Assembly: GCA_003168235.1 (NCBI GenBank)
Contig: PMSZ01000028.1
Location: 990-9,540 of the forward strand
Source of the DNA: Acidobacteriaceae bacterium
GTDB lineage: Bacteria > Acidobacteriota > Terriglobia > Terriglobales > Acidobacteriaceae
Direction: 5' to 3'
DNA length: 8,551 nt
This document shows positions 5,508 to 8,551 of this stretch, in pieces. The notes beneath the pieces are model-generated. The model searched no databases. It saw only the letters and a list, made by a program, of their open reading frames with translations, and was not told where the DNA came from. Positions within the stretch are counted from its first letter, which is position 1, and each line of letters starts with the position of its first letter. The position numbers were made by a program, and so were the translations under genes.

Positions 5508-5913
5508 TTCTTTTCTCCTCGCGTTTCGCTTCCAGCACGCGCTTTAGGCGTGTCCTGGCGGTTTCGATGTCTTTCTGCTCGATCGCATTCGAGCGCTTTT
5601 CAAAACAATGGAGGACTTGGATTGTTCCGCCCTCGCGTACATACAAAACTCGGTACCACTTCTCCGCGTCCTGCTCGCGCAGTTCGTAAACCCCCGGGCC
5701 TACGGCGCGAACCGGTTTTCTGTCCGGTGGAGTTTGCCCGAGTTGCAACTGGTAAAGAGCATATCCGAGATCTTGCCGCACGCCAGCCGGAAACCCGCGC
5801 AATGCCCGAATCGCATCACCCTGAAAAGCGAGCGGAACAAGCCGGCTGTCATCGTCTGCCAGCGTATCGGATATCTTGTTACTTGTATACACGTTTCTTG
5901 TATGTCTTGTCAT
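5479..5913 (-). CDS. HigB-like toxin (phage-derived Gp49-like/RelE superfamily)
   Basis: This 144-residue protein starts at ATG 5913, with GAAGG four bases upstream; GTG at 5892 is an alternative. Residues about 24-128 match the Gp49-like HigB toxin fold. It shows an FPAGVRQDLGYALYQLQLG helix (41-59), the PPDRKPVRAVGPGVYELRE hairpin (62-80), strand WYRVLYV (86-92), and the VLHCFEKRS strand and turn (100-108). The helix EQKDIETARTRLKRVLE closes the domain. RelE-family toxins of this type cut mRNA, usually at the ribosome, with basic and aromatic residues; Lys66, Arg88 and Lys106 are candidates by position. The N-terminal 23 residues and the basic C-terminal tail KREEKRIAKQALRRR extend beyond the core. 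The last 29 bases overlap the antitoxin gene. The toxin-first order is the HigBA arrangement. Confidence 0.85.
   Translation of the reverse strand: MTRHTRNVYTSNKISDTLADDDSRLVPLAFQGDAIRALRGFPAGVRQDLGYALYQLQLGQTPPDRKPVRAVGPGVYELREQDAEKWYRVLYVREGGTIQVLHCFEKRSNAIEQKDIETARTRLKRVLEAKREEKRIAKQALRRR
5515..5520 (-). promoter_or_regulatory. Shine-Dalgarno deciding the antitoxin TTG start
   Basis: On the minus strand GAGGAG (5520 down to 5515) is followed by seven bases and then TTG at 5507-5505. It lies inside the toxin's last codons, so the antitoxin can be translated from its own strong site within the toxin message. This suits the need for antitoxin excess. Confidence 0.75.
5875..5909 (-). repeat. 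ACAAG direct repeats and TGTATACA palindrome in the first toxin codons
   Basis: On the minus strand ACAAG recurs four times in about 35 bases (plus-strand CTTGT at 5875, 5882, 5897 and 5905). Two ATACAAG copies lie 15 bases apart, and an 8-bp palindrome TGTATACA sits at 5884-5891. This AT-rich patch stands out from its GC-rich surroundings. It could be an operator for the antitoxin near the gene start, or chance coding repetition (HTRNV/YTSNK). Confidence 0.45.
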
Positions 5914-6184
5914 CGTGCCTTCGGTAATAGGCCGTAACCGGTTTGATCTTACGACCTAAAAGGCGGCTTGGGATGTGAGGGGAGGGGTTAATGGCCGACT
6001 GGTTTCCCGCTTTGGGAAGCCGATGGCTTGGAGGCTCACGCGTGGCGGGCCCACCCAAGCTGGAGGGCCGCTGGCGCCATCCGACTGCGGGTGCTCCATC
6101 CTTGCGTCTTTTGCAAGGGCGGGTACAACGAATCCACAGGGCTGCAAGCCAGGTATTAGTGCCGAGCCGGCCCGAGTCGCGAAA
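5914..6184. other. Intergenic region with possible degenerate dispersed repeat
   Basis: I see no convincing gene in these 271 bases. The right part (about 5990-6150) is GC-rich. It contains a 6-bp hairpin CCTTGC/GCAAGG at 6100-6118 and palindromic patches (GGCGGGCCCACC, GGCGCC, GCCGGC). Its minus-strand conceptual translation (AKDARMEHPQ, PAWVGPP) resembles spurious short proteins that I recall recurring in acidobacterial genomes, which would fit a dispersed repeat; this is from memory and unverified. The left part (5914-5960) should hold the toxin-antitoxin promoter. AACCGGTT (5936-5943) is an 8-bp palindrome there and a possible operator half. Confidence 0.35.
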
Positions 6185-7753
6185 TCACTGACTGACCACC
6201 TGCTTCACCGTTCCCGAACTCGCTTTGCGAAAAGCGTCTCCGGGATAGCTGCCTTTGATCGTATACGTCTTCGCCTTGGAGAACGATGTCGCCAGCGTCG
6301 CTACTCCATTGGTCGTCGCACTCGCGCCTAGCTCGGTCTTGCCGTCATAGAACGTTACAACTTCTCCGTTTGGAACGGCTGGAGTTGAAGCAATCGTCGC
6401 CGTGAAGGTCACCGTCTGATTGACCTGCGCGGGATTCGGCGACGAGGTAAGCGCGGTCTTCGTGGTGTAGGAAGTTTCGTTTAGCAGGACGGCAACCAGA
6501 CCATTGTTGCAGTTGCTATCTTGACAGATGGTGACAGCGATATCTGGTCTGCCGTCGCCGTTCAGGTCTCCGATAGCGATTTCCCCCACGCCGGAGCCAC
6601 CGGAATCATATTTGATGGGCGACTGGAACGTGCCGTCGCCGTTTCCCAGCAGTATGCTCACGGTCGCGTTTCCGACGCAGGCTCCGTCCCTGACTTTCTG
6701 GCAGCCGTCGGTCACGGCCAGATCGGGAATGCCGTCGCCGTTTACGTCCCCGATGGCGACATCGTCGTACAGTTCGCCTTTTAGAGCGTAGGTGACGGCT
6801 GGCTGAAAGGTGCCGTTGCCGTTGCCCAGCAGAACGCCAACTACGTTGTTGTAGTATCCGTTGGCTACGACCAAATCCATAATTCCGTTGCCGCGCAGAT
6901 CTCCCACTGCGACCGAATTGGCATAGGTGCTGCCCGAGTCGTAGATTACCGCGGGCTGGAAGGTGCCGTCGCCATTTCCTAACAGCACTCCCGCTATGCC
7001 GTCTGCGCTGCAACCCTCTTCGAGCGAGCACAGGTTAGCTACGATCACATCGGGGATTCCGCTGCCTGTCACATCGGCGACTGCGACCGACTCGGCATAC
7101 TCACCGCCCGAACTATAGGTGATGGCTGGCTGGAAGGTGCCGTCGCCATTACCCAGGAGCACACTTGCGTAGCCAGAGAGGCAGTCCGCGTCCAGGCAGC
7201 TGTTGGCTACTACGAGATCCGGGATCCCGTCGCCCCTTAGGTCCGCGATTGCCACGGAGACCGCGTCTTCTTGGCCCGTGCTGTAGGTGACGGCGGGCTG
7301 GAACGTGCCGTCGCCGTTGCCCAGTAGCACGCTTACCGCACCAACCCCGGAGCAGTTGCCGTTCTGGTTAAGATTTAGGCAGTCGTTGGTGACAACCAAG
7401 TCGAGGATTCCATCGCCGCGCAGATCTCCCACAGCGACGGATTCGCCAAAGTACGCACCCGTAGTGTAGATCACAGGCGGCTGGAAAGTACCATTGCCAT
7501 TGCCCAGAAACACGGCCACTTCGCCTAAGGCGCTGCTCGGGCTCTGCCATTCATTCGCTACGACTAAATCCATGTTGCCATCGCCATTCAAGTCCGCGAT
7601 TGCGACCGAAACAGCGGCGCGCCCGCCCGTGTTGTAGGCTGCGGGCGCGTCGAACTCTACATGTGGATCTTGGGCGGGTGGGAGCATCTGCGCCGACGCA
7701 AGGCTTACCAGCACGAACGCGGGGATCAAGCAAACGAGGCGGGCATCCTTCAT
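6185..7753 (-). CDS. Secreted seven-bladed FG-GAP/VCBS beta-propeller with C-terminal Ig-like domain
   Basis: This 522-residue protein starts at ATG 7753; no strong Shine-Dalgarno is visible. Residues 1-21 are a signal peptide ending ASA before Gln22. Seven FG-GAP repeats follow, each with a calcium-loop motif (DLNGDGNMD type) starting at Asp54, 110, 171, 227, 285, 336 and 396. Six also have a closing LGNGxGTFQ strand. Seven repeats make a complete integrin-alpha-like propeller. Loops 4 (DVTGSG) and 5 (DLRGNG) deviate at the third acidic position. Five blades (2, 3, 4, 6 and 7) carry an inserted loop with two cysteines after the DLVVxN strand. Residues about 428-522 are a Big_3_5-type Ig domain (SSPNPAQVNQTVTFTATI ... 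GSYPGD) like those in the esterase fusion. The protein is probably exported and binds ligand or surface; no enzyme motif is seen. A separate stem-loop insulates it from the upstream phosphoesterase. Confidence 0.92.
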   Translation of the reverse strand: MKDARLVCLIPAFVLVSLASAQMLPPAQDPHVEFDAPAAYNTGGRAAVSVAIADLNGDGNMDLVVANEWQSPSSALGEVAVFLGNGNGTFQPPVIYTTGAYFGESVAVGDLRGDGILDLVVTNDCLNLNQNGNCSGVGAVSVLLGNGDGTFQPAVTYSTGQEDAVSVAIADLRGDGIPDLVVANSCLDADCLSGYASVLLGNGDGTFQPAITYSSGGEYAESVAVADVTGSGIPDVIVANLCSLEEGCSADGIAGVLLGNGDGTFQPAVIYDSGSTYANSVAVGDLRGNGIMDLVVANGYYNNVVGVLLGNGNGTFQPAVTYALKGELYDDVAIGDVNGDGIPDLAVTDGCQKVRDGACVGNATVSILLGNGDGTFQSPIKYDSGGSGVGEIAIGDLNGDGRPDIAVTICQDSNCNNGLVAVLLNETSYTTKTALTSSPNPAQVNQTVTFTATIASTPAVPNGEVVTFYDGKTELGASATTNGVATLATSFSKAKTYTIKGSYPGDAFRKASSGTVKQVVSQ

Positions 7754-7856
7754 AACGACTCGAATAGATGGGCGGTTCCCGCGCGGGGAGGGCTCTACGC
7801 GTCACTGAATATATTAGCCCGCTTCAGCCTTAAAGCCCAGTTAATCTTTAGTAGAA
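7754..7856 (-). promoter_or_regulatory. Upstream region of the FG-GAP propeller gene
   Basis: This spacer should contain the propeller gene promoter because a stem-loop closes the gene before it. An AT-rich core on the minus strand (GGGCTAATATATTCAG, around 7805-7820) offers TAATAT as a -10 candidate, about 60 bases from the start codon. I could not find a good -35 at standard spacing, so the assignment is weak. Confidence 0.3.
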
Positions 7857-7882
7857 CCGGTCGAGTCACGCGACTCGGCCGG
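7857..7882 (-). terminator. Strong stem-loop after the phosphoesterase gene
   Basis: An 11-bp stem (CCGGTCGAGTC at 7857-7867 with GACTCGGCCGG at 7872-7882, one T-G wobble on the plus strand) encloses an ACGC loop. It lies 45 bases past the phosphoesterase stop on the minus strand. The following minus-strand bases (TTCTACTAAAGATTAA) are AT-rich but not a clean T-tract, so it could be an intrinsic terminator or an RNA-stabilising hairpin. Confidence 0.55.
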
Positions 7883-7927
7883 GCTGTCAGCTAAACATTC
7901 GCGTTGCTTCGTTGCTTTACCAGGACT

Positions 7928-8551
7928 TCAGTTCTGGGGGTCGATCGCATCGTTGTCTGGGTCCAAGACCGGCCCGCTGTAGTTTTGGAAATAGTTGAAG
8001 TTGTAGGATCCCGCGAGTTGGATTTCCTCGAAGCTCTTGGGGCACGTCTGCGGAGCGGTGCAAAGGGAGGGGTTGTAGTTTTCCGAGCCCGACCAGAGGT
8101 CGAAGAAATCGCCGAGGGGCGGGTACTGACTGGGCGGGCCGGCCTTCTGCTCAGGGTAATAGTTGTCCGCGAACAGCGAACAGGCAGTGCTGCTAGGGTT
8201 TGGACAGTCCGCGCTGTTAATGGAGCCGATCCCCAAGCCGAAGTTGTTTTCGATGAACGCGAGGATACTGCCAAAGTCGTGCTGATAGGGAGCGGTGTTC
8301 TGGGAACCGCTCTCGCCCGGACCGACACAGTTCACGCCCTCGGTGCAAGCCCCGGAGACGTAGCCGTCGGAGGTGTAGCCCGACACTACCAGGAAAGGCA
8401 CACGAAAGCCGTAGGTGTAGCCGCATCCCCAGTCAGTTGAGAAGAAACATCCGTTGCTTGTGCCGTTGTTTTGGTCTCCCAGGTACTGCGCGCCGAGCCC
8501 GGTGCTGTATTGGGCAACGTGGTCATAGAAGCCGCCCCAGTCGTCCCAGAC
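7928..8551 (-). CDS. Phosphoesterase family protein (phospholipase C/acid phosphatase-like), C-terminal part
   Basis: The frame is open from the right edge to the TGA at 7930-7928, giving 207 residues; the start lies outside the window. A GTG at 8401 is in frame but internal. The first visible residues, VWDDWGGFYDHV, are the hallmark motif of the phosphoesterase family that includes bacterial phospholipases C and AcpA-type acid phosphatases; its Asp and His residues belong to the metal/active-site region in that family. The GFRVPFLVVSGYT strand follows at about residue 47. Next come QHDFGSILAFIENNFGLG, a helix that packs near the active site in the family, and YPPLGDFFDLW. The C-terminus ends in a Pro/Asp-rich stretch (GPVLDPDNDAIDPQN). 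The protein is likely exported and cleaves phosphate esters or phospholipids. Several cysteines, including pairs such as ACTEGVNC and CTAPQTC, suggest disulfides. Confidence 0.88.
   Translation of the reverse strand, partial: VWDDWGGFYDHVAQYSTGLGAQYLGDQNNGTSNGCFFSTDWGCGYTYGFRVPFLVVSGYTSDGYVSGACTEGVNCVGPGESGSQNTAPYQHDFGSILAFIENNFGLGIGSINSADCPNPSSTACSLFADNYYPEQKAGPPSQYPPLGDFFDLWSGSENYNPSLCTAPQTCPKSFEEIQLAGSYNFNYFQNYSGPVLDPDNDAIDPQN

Noticed and set aside
5956..6147. 63-codon minus-strand frame in the gene-free region
   Set aside because: It has no clear ribosome site or domain. I treat it as a conceptual translation of a possible dispersed repeat rather than a protein.
5975..6331. 118-codon plus-strand frame across the gene-free region
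   Set aside because: It runs antisense into the Ig domain of the propeller gene and shows no domain. Its sequence looks like translated GC-rich repeat DNA.
6623..7500. Recurring GGCTGGAAGGTGCCGTC-like sequence, considered as a CRISPR or DNA repeat array
   Set aside because: The copies lie 150-185 bases apart and encode the LGNGDGTFQ strand of each FG-GAP blade, so this is protein-domain repetition. No CRISPR array was seen in the window.
7904..8440. 178-codon open frame on the plus strand
   Set aside because: It is antisense to the phosphoesterase frame, which carries the WDDWGGFYDH and GFRVPFLVVS motifs and stays open to the window edge.

Overview
The window looks like a piece of a GC-rich bacterial chromosome, most likely an Acidobacteriota (Terriglobia/Koribacter-like) genome. 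This is inferred from gene style, not from a marker gene: there is no rRNA, tRNA or universal marker here. The pointers are large secreted proteins joining beta-propellers or hydrolases to bacterial Ig-like modules, FG-GAP repeats of the LGNGDGTFQ type, a WDDWGGFYDH-type phosphoesterase, and a small CxxC...CGxxH protein of a kind I associate with that phylum.

Layout. Bases 1-1580 (+) hold the 3' part of a secreted PQQ-like beta-propeller protein ending in three tandem Big_1-like Ig domains, closed by a strong stem-loop. Bases 1657-3360 (+) encode a secreted protein with two Ig-like domains and a PHB-depolymerase/feruloyl-esterase-like hydrolase. Facing it, 3416-3895 (-) encodes a short six-helix FUSC-family membrane protein. 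A 153-base divergent spacer with a 14-bp triplicated motif leads to a 78-residue putative zinc-binding protein (4049-4285, +). A type II haloacid dehalogenase (4351-5082, +) follows at a duplicated ribosome-binding-site repeat. Bases 5187-5913 (-) hold a toxin-first HigBA-type toxin-antitoxin pair with overlapping genes. Bases 5914-6184 have no convincing gene and may be a degenerate dispersed repeat. Bases 6185-7753 (-) encode a secreted seven-bladed FG-GAP propeller with a C-terminal Ig domain. A stem-loop separates it from the C-terminal part of a phosphoesterase (phospholipase C/acid phosphatase family) that runs off the right edge (7928-8551, -).

How the genes relate. Four of the eight genes encode known or probable exported proteins, two of them hydrolases and three carrying Ig modules. 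This suggests a surface or secretome neighbourhood for polymer, ester and phosphate-ester use, but strands alternate and terminators intervene, so it is not one operon. The only tight functional unit is the toxin-antitoxin pair. The small zinc-binding protein and the dehalogenase may be co-transcribed (65-base gap).

I did not find a clear new multi-gene system. The most unusual signals are short imperfect tandem repeats of 13-15 bp at several gene boundaries, a lysine-threonine hexanucleotide expansion in the dehalogenase cap region, and paired-cysteine loops in five of the seven propeller blades.
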